A stretch of DNA of 64,000 nt from Druceiella hillmani (GCA_039881145.1 JAYKKI010000095.1:3116001-3180000); one strand, 5' to 3'. Shown: positions 36,460 to 47,747, counted from the first letter of the stretch. Made by a program: numbers and translations. Notes: generated from the sequence alone by a model not told the origin.

Positions 36460-37016
36460 CACGTATACTGTGACTTTTTTATTATTTCGTTATGTACAAT
36501 TACTATTATTTTAATGTGATTATAACACTTTAGTTTGTAAAATATTATTATAACAGGAAATGGTCATATCAGACAGTTTGTACTTAATAGCAAAAAACAC
36601 CTTTGGACTTTTCGGTAAATTTTCATGTCATGCACATAAATGTTCTTAGTCTCTATACATAATGTCTTCATAGGTAATTTTAATTAAAATTATAAACTAT
36701 TGTATATGTATAATGATGTACAACATATTTCCATTATTCTCATTTGCTATGTATATTTATTTTAACTATGATTTTAATGTAATCTTAACAGTTTAGTTTG
36801 TTTAACATAATTGTAATAGAAAACGGTCATAACAGACAATCTGTACTAAATAGCAAAAAATACCTTTGAACTTTTTGGTAAATTTTTATGTTAAACACAT
36901 AAATGTTCTTAGTTACACTCTATACGTAATGTCTTAATAAGTCATTTTAATTAAAATTATAAACTATTGTAAATGTATAATGATGTACAACATATTTCCA
37001 TTATTCTCATTTGTTA
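36460..37016. repeat. Two tandem ~269-bp copies
   Basis: ATGATGTACAACATATTTCC occurs at 36713 and 36982. Upstream blocks such as CACATAAATGTTCTTAGT and AGCAAAAAAYACCTTTGRAC match in the same order. Confidence 0.9.
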
Positions 37017-37398
37017 ATAGCACTGGAATTAGTTTGTCTCAGGCGGTCTTGCGGGCGGAGAATGGAGCTGAACTTTAGAGACTCGAGTTACAACTTCATT
37101 ACAATCTGTTGTTAGCAGCGCTCCTTTCCTTATATTAAACACTTCAATGTAATACTAGTATCGGAATATTACTCGACAGTTAACAGTGATTGCAGATTAC
37201 GAAGCATGTTAACTAAATAAATTCTGAGTCGACTTTGTCACTTGCACTCCTATGTTTTTTTATATATACCATTACTTGTTATTACCGGAAAAGGGTTAGT
37301 AACAATGGATCACTTTCTTTATTTTAGTAATAATAAATGCTCAAATATTACCAAGTTTCAGTAAGCCTCTAGGTGCTGTCAACCGTAAAGCAACCAAT
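37017..37398. other. No recognised gene
   Basis: 37030-37130 is mildly GC-rich (CAGGCGGTCTTGCGGGCGG) without a frame. Nothing else was seen. Confidence 0.4.
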
Positions 37399-37399
37399 A

Positions 37400-37432
37400 A
37401 ACACACACACACACGTGTGTGTGTGTGTGTGT
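37400..37432. repeat. (CA)n(GT)n self-complementary microsatellite
   Basis: A CA run switches to a GT run at 37415, producing a perfect palindrome next to the TIR element that follows. Confidence 0.9.
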
Positions 37433-37435
37433 ATA

Positions 37436-37811
37436 CGGTGTCCGGGAATAAGTGACGGATAAAGAAAGACGTTTGTTGTTGAAATAAAATGTAAAAGATT
37501 ACTTTTTTCAGAAAATTTAAAATAATGTTCATAATTATTCGTCATCTTTTTCGTACATACGGTACTTGCGGACATTATTCAACGCTGTTTAGGGGAATAA
37601 CCAGCAAAGCGCAACGAAGACTTCTAGCTGCCCGGGTAAGCACCGCGGTCCAAGCGCGTGTATTGGGTGTGTTAGAAAGAGTTATGTGTAATATTTTTTT
37701 TGCACTGAATTAGAAAAAGAGCGTGCTTTATGTTTTATTTCAACGACAATTTATTTTTTTTATAACTAACGAATAACGTCTTTCTTTGTCCAACACTTAT
37801 TTGCGAACACC
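37436..37811 (+). mobile_element. Short Tc1/mariner-like element with ~55-bp inverted ends
   Basis: The left end GGTGTCCGGGAATAAGTG and the following AAAGAAAGACGTT and GTTGAAATAAAATGTAAA match, with several differences, the reverse complement of the right end (37811 inward: GGTGTTCGCAAATAAGTG, AAAGAAAGACGTT, GTTGAAATAAAACATAAA). Between the ends a frame (37588-37710) reads AQRRLLAARVSTAV and LGVLERVMCNIFFALN, which I take as a scrap of a transposase C terminus. The element is about 376 bp. TA bases lie nearby on both sides, but the exact duplicated site is unclear. Confidence 0.75.
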
Positions 37812-37827
37812 TTTTGCGTGTATATAT

Positions 37828-37829
37828 AG

Positions 37830-37915
<86 letters not shown>
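37828..37915. repeat. (TA)n microsatellite
   Basis: TA tract with TTTA and GC interruptions. Confidence 0.95.
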
Positions 37916-37917
<2 letters not shown>

Positions 37918-38090
37918 GTACGCTGGTAGTCACATTTATTATTTGATAAAGATGAATTAAATATAGTTTCGGTATAAACAAACACAACAAATTTGTGTTC
38001 TAACCTACAAAGAGCAAAATGTTAGGCACTTTTAAACATTTGAGAGTACATAGTTCTTCTATTATACTATTTACAAATCTTAATTTTCCA
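37916..38090. repeat. Unclassified dispersed repeat, copy 1, beside (TA)n
   Basis: GATGAATTAAATATAGTTTC, AAATTTGTGTTCTAAC, AAAATGTTA and GTTCTTCTATTATACTATTT occur in the same order as at 59510-59870. Both copies start directly after a (TA)n tract, which may be part of the element or its target. Confidence 0.7.
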
Positions 38091-40308
38091 CTACGTAAAT
38101 TGATTGCCTATTACATCTTTCACAGACGTAAAAATGATAATTGCTATAGTTTTCCTGGAATCGTTTAATGAGATTTCACCAATCTTGTTTCTTATTGTAT
38201 CAACGTAACGTAAACGTAAAACGTAACGTCAACATAAACTGTATTAGTGTTATTATTTTAAAATTTAATAAAAATTATGAGTTTTAATTGATATTCAGCC
38301 ATACTGTAAATTCGGTCACATTTTTAGTATTGGGCCGAACGACAAGTACTTGCAATTTATTTGAAAACAGAATTGTTATTGGCTTCAATTAAACTCATTT
38401 TAATCTTAATTACTTAGCTAATTTATTACTCTCATAATCATTTTTAAATATTTTGCATTTACATTACATTTTTTTCTCCATTATTAGGAAGAAGACTGTT
38501 TATTTACTTCATTTACGTGCAACGCACGCACATGACATTTGTGGGTGTGGTAGTCGAGTTTCTGCCGGCTGACCGCAGAAGTAAAGATGCGCGGCCCACA
38601 AATTAAATGTCTGCTGTCTTTGTCAGTGCTTATTTAATCATATCTTCTCTCCTTTTTCCCTTTACCGTGTTTTACCTCGTAATGTTCCAATCGGTTGAAA
38701 TCGGCCAGAGTCGCTCAGATTGTTTGGTAGGAACGATTTTTTTTAGGACGTGCTCGTTAAAACTTTAAATTTTATGTTTTTTTTATTATTGTTCGACTGG
38801 TTATAGTCTGCGTAGCGCGTAGCTCTTTGGGAAATGCTAGTTTCAGAAAACAGTCCTTTAGAATAACATTGTTTCCAGGGGTGAATAATAATTTATTGCA
38901 AGCTTTACCTAATATTGTGAAAATCGTACTCTGCCGCTTTTCATTTCTCTATGTGTATTTTCTTTATATTTCTTTACATAAAGTGAATATATGTATGAAT
39001 ATATGTATGATAAGCGTTAAGTTCGATCGAAAAAGTCTTCTCTGCATTTGATCTGTTTATGCGGTCGCTTGTATTAATTTCAGTTTTTACATATTCACAG
39101 CCACACCAAGTAGGTGAATGAGTTCACCGGTCATCTTTGGTTTGGGGCAAACAAGGGATGGTTTTCCACTTTCGCTACTTCTTATTTCATAGCATACTAT
39201 GGCCTTTGGATACTGGTGTGATTTGTACCATATGCTTTAAATTAAGGTTAACTACAAAGCGGTATTGTGAGAAAATCGTCTAAGATCCTAAGCAAGGATC
39301 TGGTCATAGTGCCAATTTATAGTGATAATATGTGACACAATTATAGATATGAATATAAACGTCAAATTCGACTGAATAGTTTTGTCGAATATACGGCTAT
39401 TGGACTAGGGCGCTTGTTAAATATTCGGTATTACCTTTAAAACCGTATTTCCTTCAGAGCTTATTAAATTTTATTATAATGATATTGATTCAAACTCGAA
39501 CAAAGGATTTGTTACACGTATGTTTTTTATTAGGCATGAATTAAGAATAGAAACAGATGTATTGCATTCTTTAGATATTAATTAACGGCGCCAGTCCTTT
39601 TTCTCTTCATTTATAAACTAAAAATGAATTTGTGTGAATTTGAAGAAGATATCCATTTCTAAAATTGATTGTCATTCAACTTAATATTGAGTTTCACCTG
39701 TATATTCCTATATTACGGCGACTTAAGAAGCTTAGAGTAAAACAAAATTTCTACAAGATCATTAAACAAAACGTTCAATCGCCAAAGAGTCGAGCTTTAT
39801 GTGAAATAGTCCTATGGTGACGACACCAATGATCCAAAAATACAGACGTGCAGACAGACATTTACGTTTAAACTATTCGTAATATCAGTTACATTATCCG
39901 AATCACGAATACTGTATAAATCAGTAACATAATATAATAAACAAGTACACAACTTTTGTCACTATCTAGATTACATTAAACTTCCCAAGTAACTACGTGG
40001 TAACAGTGAGGTGATTAGATGAAGTATTCGCGATATTAGAGATAACAGTGTAACGGACATTATTAACTAAGTAGTTTCCGAACTGAGAGCGTGCGGTACA
40101 TAAGTCAAAGAGTATTGTGATATAGAGGCTAACTTTAGGTAATAAATGAATGAGTAGTTAAGTTGCAAATCGCAACAACGCTCCGCAACGTGGGGACGAA
40201 GTTCGTACTCGTTCATACCGTTCAATTATTTGGATTAAATGTTTGCGAAATTTCATTTAGTGATCCTGAATGTTATCGATCATTTTGACATGGTTGTGTC
40301 ATTTGCAG
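38091..40308. other. Two kilobases without a recognised gene
   Basis: AT-rich. 38530-38730 is GC-richer (GTGGGTGTGGTAGTCGAG, CCGGCTGACCGCAG) and could be a conserved noncoding element, but no supporting structure was seen. Confidence 0.4.
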
Positions 40309-40500
40309 GTTTATATATTATTTATCGATATCATAGAGGTACGACCGCCGGCAAGCGGTAAGCTTATTGGAGACGCTGTTGAATAATAATTTATAAGGTA
40401 CCGAGTCGGTAGCTCAGAGGGGAGGGGAAGTTAGCGGGGAATGGAAAAAAAATCGTCTGTTTCGTTCTCGATTCTTCCGTTTGTACTTGCGTGAACAAGA
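40309..40500 (+). other. GC-richer patch with a possible micro-exon
   Basis: An acceptor-like TGTGTCATTTGCAG (ending 40308) is followed after 49 bases by a donor-like GTAAGC at 40358. The sequence between is open in one frame. The pair could easily occur by chance and no neighbouring exon was found. Confidence 0.2.
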
Positions 40501-43500
40501 GATAAAGTGGAACAGGATTTATTCGTATTTCGAATTATTTTTATTCATTTAGTGAAGTGATAAAAATTATAACTCTTTCTGTGCACTGGGAAAGTGGCTT
40601 TGGCTTCTCCATTAGAGGTGGGTTCGGAACTCGTAGGCGGTACTGAGAAAAGTAATGGAAGAAATTATTTTATCTGCATTTTTTATATATACCAAAAATA
40701 TTTTATGTAAAAATATAATAGTTATAGAAAGTTTAAATTAAAATAAAAATCTTAAAATTAAATAAAAAGCAGGTGTTTTTGGTCAAATTAGAAAAAACTT
40801 TGGATGCAATAAAAAATAAAAACTACTTGCACTTGTAGGTTACATTTAAACAATTCTGGTATTTCATTATCTACTTAAAGTACACTAATTCCACAATTGT
40901 TTTATTTTATTTTTTAGTTGAATATCACCAACTTCTGTCGAATACGAAACTTTTCATGCGATCCACGAAAAGCGGCAAAAATTATAAAAAAATCGAATAA
41001 AGTCAAAGTTTAATACACGAATCCTAAATATTTTAGGAGTAATTCTATTTACACCAATTATATTAATTATTATTATTATATTGAAATTATGCATGATTAT
41101 AAATCAAAAATTATTATATTATAAATCAAAATTTATTTATTTACTATATTTTCGACATTTGATTCGAGATTGACGTTTCGTGAATATATGGCGGATATAA
41201 CAATAAAACGTTTCCAAAACTTGGATTGGTGTTGCATAATTCAATGGATTTTCAGTCTGTCTGATCAATTCGCCTGTTGTACACTTCATTAGCACAAAGT
41301 CCATTAGCATACGGCTCCATTATTTGAATCTCATACGAAGCCAAGTACACCTTTATGATGAACGTCTTTTGGGGAACGTTTTTTTACACACGTTGAGTCT
41401 GCAAAAGACGTTTCTCCAATATCTGTTTATGAGAGTGTATAGTTACTTCCTCTTTCTATTTCCTATCAATTTCCTCGTGGGTATGCTAGGTTTCCATTTC
41501 TTGCAACTCAGAAGAGACGTAGCTCTTTCGAAATTTATTTTCCTGCTAAGAAAAGGAAAAATCCTATGTCCTGTATTAGTGAGTAAATTTTCATTCTTCG
41601 TACCTAACAGTTTCCTGTGCTCACGTAATTATCACCTTTTTGCTATACTACTTTCTAGAACCGAATCAAATCGGAACTCTCCAGTTTCCCGTGGTATTCT
41701 GTGGTAAACTGCTCAACTACTTTAGTGAACGTAAATTTGGGGAAACGTATCGTCGTTATTTTTTTAAGATCTTGTTTACTTTTGTATTCAGGTTTAATCT
41801 AAAAGTTTAAACTTTGTTAAACTATTATTTTTTTAACATTACAAATAAGTTAAAATAAATAAATATATATGGCTTGAGAAAATATGGCCATATTTATAAC
41901 ATGTCTTGACTGGATGGAAATAAGTGATGTTAATTATAAAATAATGATATTCTATGTTTCCTCTTCAATATATTGAAGAACTTTGTAGTTCATATTACAT
42001 CAATTTTAGACTCAAAGCCCTAGTACTATCTTGTACTTGTATTCCTTCTCTGTACGTACCACACAACATTGGAATAAATGTCATCCTAACATTTGAAACG
42101 CGTCATCGATTTATGTTTACCAAAGTCGCTTGAAAAAGATATTCCTAAGTTAATTCTCAATCGCTACCCCGTTCCTTATTTAATCCTATCATATTTTTTC
42201 CCTATCTAGGTTAAACTAAATTATTTTTAATTTACTTACTGTATAGCTAATTTTTATGATATAGTTATATTATTATTTGTTACACTGAAATTGAACCGTT
42301 AATTTCAGAATGCTTCAGCTTCAGAACGCTGTTAATGTATTGGAATCTTCCACAATATTAAATTCTCTACTCCTGATATTTTGGTTGATTGGAAGAGATT
42401 GCTAATGTAACAATAAGTTTTGCCAAATATATATTTTGACTTTCTAAATAAATATATTTATAGGGTAATACATTAGTATATATAATAATTACTTTGCTTA
42501 AATTCCATTCCATTACTTAAGTTTTGTTAAGATCATTAGATTAAATTTAGAATAAATTTTCGAAATATTAAATAATGAAGAAAATGATTTAAAAATTTAA
42601 TTCAATTAAAAAGTGATAGGAAAATTTGCATTTACCTAAAATATTAATGAAACAATAAGGTAGGTATATAATGTGGAAGTTTTTCAACTTTTCCACATCA
42701 TTACTAAATTTTCTATAAAATGGACGGACCAAATGTTAGGACTATATTCATACGTCAAATCATGCCGTCTCTCTCAAACATATGAGAGAAATTGACGAGT
42801 TTTAGCCTTACTTTAGTAAGTGGTAATCGCTGTACAATAAAACTAGTTGATGCTGGCTGCTTTGCTTGTAGAATTTCTTGGACTAGAAGATATTTTATGT
42901 TGATTTCCATTTTAAGTCATTTAATGAAGATCGGCAGCATAGCTGAGCCATGAAAGTGGAACAAATAAACAAACTCATTTATGCACTTCTTATGTTAGTT
43001 GGGATAAGTTAGAAAGGACTCTTCTGAAATATATTTATATATACAGTATAGAAAACTTTATCAGCTCTATCTCCATTGTGAAATATTGAGGTCACCTGAA
43101 TTACACAAAGGCTACGTAACTATTTATCTAATAATTAGAACACATTTACTTGCATGAACCCGATACCACTGACGCCCTCTTGGGGTTAATTTGTACAAAA
43201 CGTGGTAACATTCCGTATAGAGTTTTACCATTTTTAGATTTCCAATACTGTAAAATATGTATTTAATTATTTGTTTTTCTCTGCTTCTACGAAATTGCGA
43301 GATAATAGGAGCATTCAAGATTTGAATTTTGAACGCTTCCGTAGTGAATGCATACGTTATATAAAGAAACTCTGAACAAATAAAAATTTCTAAAGCCAGC
43401 GGTTTTGGCTGTACATTGACCTGTCAGTCAGTCAGGCCCTGTTTTAAATATTTACAAATTATTAATCTTTTCAGTAATTATTAAAGTGTTGATCAAACTA

Positions 43501-43519
43501 AGAAGAAGCAGATGAAGCA
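40501..43519. other. Three kilobases without a recognised gene
   Basis: AT-rich. A 127-codon frame at 41324-41707 begins with TTG and is rich in Phe and Leu, has no family resemblance, and is not considered a gene. Confidence 0.4.
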
Positions 43520-43556
43520 TATAAAAGAAATACTTATCTAGAAGCAAGTTTCATTG
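43520..43556 (+). promoter_or_regulatory. TATA box and initiator-like motif
   Basis: TATAAAAG at 43520-43527 is followed by TCATTG at 43551-43556, so the putative +1 adenine (43553) lies 33 bases from the first T of the TATA. This is standard core-promoter spacing in insects. The candidate start codon is 13 bases beyond, giving a very short leader. Confidence 0.45.
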
Positions 43557-43565
43557 ACCTTAAAA

Positions 43566-43626
43566 ATGACTAAATCATATTTTAGCGAGAAAGAAATTCA
43601 CCCTGACGAAATTTTAATAGAAAATG
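43566..43626 (+). CDS. Candidate first coding exon of a small unknown protein
   Basis: ATG at 43566 in the context TTAAAAATGAC opens a frame of 20 codons starting MTKSYFSEKEIHPDE. It ends as AAT-G followed by the consensus donor GTAAGT at 43627-43632, leaving phase 1. The upstream TATA/initiator pair and the phase-matched second exon at 44751 give the best support for a host gene in this window. The joined product would be about 69 residues: polar, no signal peptide, no membrane segment. No family is recognised. Confidence 0.45.
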
Positions 43627-43632
43627 GTAAGT

Positions 43633-44750
43633 AGCTTGTGAACAAGTTTAAAAAAAACTGTTCGGTCGGGCGACCACCGTCAGGAATGAAGTTCCTTACA
43701 TTATTTTTTCAACTCTAAACGTGATTTAATATGTAGATTTCTATTGATTATATTAGTTTATTTTTGTCACGCCAAAAAGCGCAGCCCTCTTTTATTCAAC
43801 TCTCTCTCGCTGATTTGTATATTTTATGTTATTTTTTATAATTTTTTCAAAACAAAAATATAAAGTAAAAAATGTTACAAAAATGTAAAAGTAAGTTTAA
43901 ATCAATAAATTTCATTTAATATTTTAGGAAAAAATAGTCATTTATTAAAAAAAATTTAATATAAAATAGTAATTATAAATTATTTATAAAAAATAATTTA
44001 TAATGCAAATACATACTGAATTGGAAACGGTCTGACAGATGATTGGCATACAACAGAAAGTCAGTAGAATAAAAAATATAAGTTTAAATAATATTTACAC
44101 GTGTTTAGAATTGAGGTTATGCAGCTGACCGCTCACAGTGCTTGCTGCTCGAATGTCGATACTAACACGAATACATGCACATACAACCGTATATAATAGA
44201 AAGAGACAGTGAAGTGAAAGAAAAAGTGAGAAAATGGTCGCCTGGAGTGGGTATAACGCTTTTTCCTTACGTGACGATTTCTGCCAGTTCGCTCTACTGT
44301 ATACTGCGTAAAAGAACTTCGTTCCAATAAAGCAATTTCCAATTAGTTTAAAGGTAAAACTTGAATGATACCTCAAGGCTGTTGTCACAATTTTTTCATG
44401 AATATTCGTAGTAATCTGTAGTCTTTAAAACTACTGACAGACCAGTAGTGTATGGTGTCAATAGATTTTTGAATGACTTAAAAAATAATGGTAGTAGGGT
44501 GTGATCGCAGCAACTTGTAGCGGAGCTGCAGGTATACTCCGGGCGCGTGACTCCCTTATCTTACGGCGGGCAACCGCTCAGATATTGCTAACGACGGCTG
44601 CGTGCTTTGCCGGCACTTTCTGGTCTACAATACATGTGTACTTATATTATAAGTTTATGAAAGTAAACAATCAATATGTCTGATCTATAACAAAGGAGCT
44701 AGTATCGAAATTTGAATCATATTTGTTGTCTTTTTACGTATGTATTTCAG
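43633..44750 (+). other. Candidate intron of the small gene
   Basis: About 1.1 kb of mostly AT-rich DNA ends in a pyrimidine-containing tract and acceptor TTTACGTATGTATTTCAG. A GC-rich island at 44500-44640 (GGCGGGCAACCGCTCAG) inside it is unexplained. Confidence 0.4.
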
Positions 44751-44899
44751 AAGAAACATGCCCTTTTGACTTTATTTTAAGTATCAATTTTATAGAAGGA
44801 AGCAATTTGTATTTTAGAAATAAATCACAGCTATTGAGTAGAATTGAAGAAGCGCTTAAGGACGGAAAGAAAATATTAAAGATGGTAATTAAATATTAA
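44751..44899 (+). CDS. Candidate second coding exon of the small protein
   Basis: Starting right after TTTCAG, the frame required by phase 1 of the first exon is open for 49 codons to TAA at 44897-44899. The frame starting at the first exon base closes within about 10 codons. It reads CPFDFILSINFIEGSNLYF, RNKSQLLSRIEEALKDGKK and ILKM, with a probable amphipathic helix in the middle. AATAAA overlaps the stop (44898) and recurs at 44912. Alternatively GTAATT at 44885 may be a donor to a further exon. The family is unknown. Confidence 0.45.
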
Positions 44900-44934
44900 T
44901 AAATATTACAAAATAAAAAAAAACTACGAAACCT

Positions 44935-45165
44935 ACACTGTGATTTCAGCCTTAAAAAGTAATGATAGCATTTGATGATGAAGCCTTATGTTATTGATTA
45001 GAATTGATTTAATGATTTCAGGCGTTATTGTACTTAACTTAGTGACGATTTCCTCGAAAGACATTCTGCTATGGCAGTAACAGAAATTAACATTAATGCA
45101 GTACAGCTTATGTAGGGTGCACAAAGAAATTACCTTTGAGCAGGTAGGGATTACTTTGGGTATTG
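44935..45165. repeat. Dispersed ~230-bp repeat, copy 1
   Basis: CTGTGATTTCAGCCTT to TTTGGGTATTG aligns over its length with 48370-48605 in the same orientation at roughly 80% identity. On the minus strand the reading includes CTLHKLYCINVNFCYC and MSFEEIVTKLSTIT, which the other copy partly preserves with changes, so it may descend from a coding element. The class is not identified. Confidence 0.75.
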
Positions 45166-45217
45166 AAATAAATTAAGTACAAAAACGTACGTGTTAAAAA
45201 GTTTTGCACTAAATGAG

Positions 45218-45387
45218 CCACTGGATGCTTTAGGATTGAAGTGAAATCAGAAATCCAAAATTTCTCGGAATTAGTCCGTAAACTTTTTATTAACAATGGT
45301 TTTTTAAGATTAATTAACAAGAGTACAGGTGAACTCCAAGTGTGGAGCTGGTATGAAGATAATAGTTTGCAGGAATATTTCAATTAA
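45218..45387 (+). CDS. Candidate alternative terminal exon, unknown protein
   Basis: One frame is open from about 45217 to TAA at 45385-45387 and reads SEIQNFSELVRKLFINNGFL, RLINKSTGELQVWSWYEDN and SLQEYFN. This is a convincing soluble-protein composition in otherwise AT-noise DNA. Acceptor-like AG dinucleotides at 45217 and 45233 are weak. The first fits phase 1 and could join the exon at 43566 directly, but neither fits phase 0 after a donor at 44885. It may be a further exon of the same gene or a relic. Confidence 0.35.
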
Positions 45388-45419
45388 TTGAATAACGTTT
45401 TCGTATTGACTGAAATATT

Positions 45420-45800
45420 TTGAATGATGAAATTACTAAACTAATTAGTAATTATTAACGTGTTGATCTAACTGTGAAGGAAAAGTTGGAACCTTCCTAC
45501 ATTCATTGGTTATTCCTCGATGATTTATTGCTTTCCTCAGTTTGTATGAAAACTAGTAAGAAATAACCTACTACAGATTTTTATTGTTTTCTTTATTAGT
45601 ATCATTTAATTAAGTCAACGAAATTACGAAACTAATTAGGAATTGTTAACGTGTTGATCTAACTGGGAAGGAACAGTGAACTTTCCTACATTCATTGGTT
45701 ATTCCTCGATAATTTGTGCTAAAAACTGAGGATAGCAAGTTTTTTGCATGAAAACTAGCAAGAAATAACCAACTACAGATTTTTTTCTTATTTTTATTAC
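45420..45800. repeat. Two tandem ~192-bp copies
   Basis: CATTGGTTATTCCTCGAT occurs at about 45503 and 45695. AACGTGTTGATCTAACTGKG and AGAAATAACCWACTACAG match in order. The second copy carries about 20 extra bases. Confidence 0.9.
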
Positions 45801-46302
45801 TAGTAACATTATTTAATTAAATACTACTAAAGGTCATTTTTAAATCATTATCATGGTACATTATAAATCAAGTTGATATTTCTGAACAGAAGTTTTAAGA
45901 GGTTTTAAAAAATGGATAGGCATAACATTTCCTGTACGGGTCTTTGATTTGATTAATTTATATAGCGAAAAATAAGTTATAATTAGGTTTCATAATCTTA
46001 AAGTCATACAAGGTACATCCGGGAGTACAGGTACAGTTATCAGATGGTATGATTTTTGTCTCTATCGATTTTTCCCTGGGTTTTCTAAGTTTGCTTATAT
46101 TGATTTTTCTCGAGTATGTAAGTTATCTCTTCATTTTTGATAAACTTATTTTGCAAGAGAGGGAGAGATATAATTTCCTATATTCACGCTATCATTGACT
46201 GTGTAAAATCGAAATACGGGCGAGTGCTCAATTGCACGACTATCTGCTTTTTACAGTGCCCGAATGTTAACTTTTAGTAATGATTGAACATTTATGCAAC
46301 GG
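45801..46302. other. No recognised feature
   Basis: AT-rich spacer upstream of the mariner relic. Confidence 0.4.
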
Positions 46303-47203
46303 GTGTTTTTTTAGAGGTACACAAATTTAAAATGAAAAGAAAAACAGATCAAAATTATAATAATGGCTCGATATTAGCTTTATTGAAAAGGTAAATATAT
46401 ATCATTTATGTTCAAATACGGTATGAGCACCTCGGATGGCTCGAATGGAGCGCAATCTGGAAGTTCAATTCTCAACCACTTTATTGATCAATAATTTGTT
46501 CAGCGATAAGGTTAATTTTTGGTTGAAACATCAATGACAAAATGCTGTCTGATTCAGAGTAAATAAAATCCATGTGCTATTATCGAGATGTCGTTACATC
46601 CACAAAAAGTCACTGGTGTACTTAACGGACTGGTTGGATTCATTGACGCGTATTTCTTCAAAGATGAGGCCGCTGAGAATTTTACAGTCAATGAAGAGCA
46701 CCTTAGATCCATTATTATTGACTTTTTTGTTCCCCAATTAAATTACATTAATTTTAAAGGGCTTTGGTTTCAAGAAGACTGCAACATGCCATATAGCACG
46801 CGACACAATTAATTAATTTGAGGAAACATTCGATGAGTGCATAATTTCGCGTAATGCCCTTGTGAATTGGCCTTCACGATAATATTATATCATACCTATA
46901 GATTATTTTCTGTAGGGATATGTGAAGTTTCTAGTCTATGCTGATAAATTACAGACGTAGGGCAACTTGGAAGACAACGTTCGCTGAGTTATGGTCAATA
47001 TACGACTCCAAATGCTTGAAAAAGTGGTTGATAATTGGACTTTCAGATTGCGCATCATTCAAGCCAACCGCGGCGCCCATATGCTTGAAATCGTATTTAA
47101 ACACAAATAGCTTATAATTACCTTTTCAATAAAGCCAATATAGTGATCATTATCATGATTTTTTTTCATTTTAAAATTGTATGCTTCTAAAAAGGCTATA
47201 TAT
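46303..47203 (+). mobile_element. Mariner-like element with ~200-bp inverted ends
   Basis: The ends match: TTTTTAGAGGTACACAAAT inward from 46307, and the complement of 47161-47196 (TTTTTAGAAGCATACAATT). The similarity runs far beyond a normal terminal repeat. 46380-46500, reversed, encodes the transposase C terminus (TSRLRSIRAIRGAH) and matches 47015-47110, which encodes the same end in the forward direction (TFRLRIIQANRGAHMLEIVF). The left end is therefore an inverted copy of the right end, replacing the original 5' terminus and N-terminal coding region. Confidence 0.85.
46495..47110 (+). pseudogene. Mariner-type transposase pseudogene, catalytic half
   Basis: Fragments in order are FSDKVNFWL (first catalytic Asp), SLHPQKVTGVLNGLVGFIDA, YFFKDEAAENFTVNEEHLRS, LWFQEDCN (second Asp), PIDYFL then a stop then GYVK (third Asp), VYADK, and the C-terminal NWTFRLRIIQANRGAHMLEI. 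At least three stops or frameshifts separate them. In intact relatives this DDE domain cuts and joins DNA at TA. The N-terminal DNA-binding domain is absent. Confidence 0.85.
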
Positions 47204-47391
47204 TTTTTTTAATATGCTGTCGTTAGTTGCAATTAATGGCAAGGTTTCAGTTTAATTTTAATTTATAAAATGCGTACTTAATTTAACTGACTTTAATATG
47301 CCTCGAAACAAAGAAAATGAACGCCATATTATTTACAATGGACAGTGTGCTTATTTCAACGTTTGCAATCTAATAGGTAATCAATACTCTA

Positions 47392-47747
47392 ATATTAAGG
47401 TAATATAATTTTTCGCGACTAAATGAAACTACGTGATGTGGTATTATATCTGCTTTATTTAAATTTTTTACCACTATCTAGTTTCGTTGTATGACAACAT
47501 CGTCAGATGGTACAATGTGTAAAGATTTATTTTAGATATAAGATCTATCTTATCTAAGATGTATCTTTACAAATTGCCCACTTGCAAATGTTGTCATACA
47601 ACGAAACCTAGGTCGTGGCAAAGAATTTAAAAAAAGTAGAAATAATACTACATCACAACTAAATGAAACTCATTTACTTGTGAAAAATTAAATTATAATG
47701 AATTTCTAAAAAATTAACACCAAATGCATTCAATATTAAGGTAATAA
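47392..47747 (+). mobile_element. Fold-back element, copy B, with 13-15 bp flanking repeat
   Basis: The body has arms CGACTAAATGAAACTACGTG (from about 47416) and the complementary end near 47670, with the inner word GTTTCGTTGTATGACAACAT and its complement near 47600. The one-sided tail ending CCAAATGCATTCA follows at 47690-47732. It is flanked by AATATTAAGGTAATA at 47391-47405 and again at 47732-47746. The loop holds a secondary hairpin (AGATATAAGATCTATCTTATCT-like, 47536-47560) absent from the other copies. Confidence 0.85.

Noticed and set aside
40309..40357. 49-base micro-exon between TTTGCAG and GTAAGC
   Set aside because: Splice-like pairs this close arise by chance often in 64 kb; no neighbouring exon or conservation evidence.
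41324..41707. 127-codon plus-strand open frame
   Set aside because: It starts at TTG, is rich in Phe and Leu as expected from T-rich DNA, and shows no motif or splice context.
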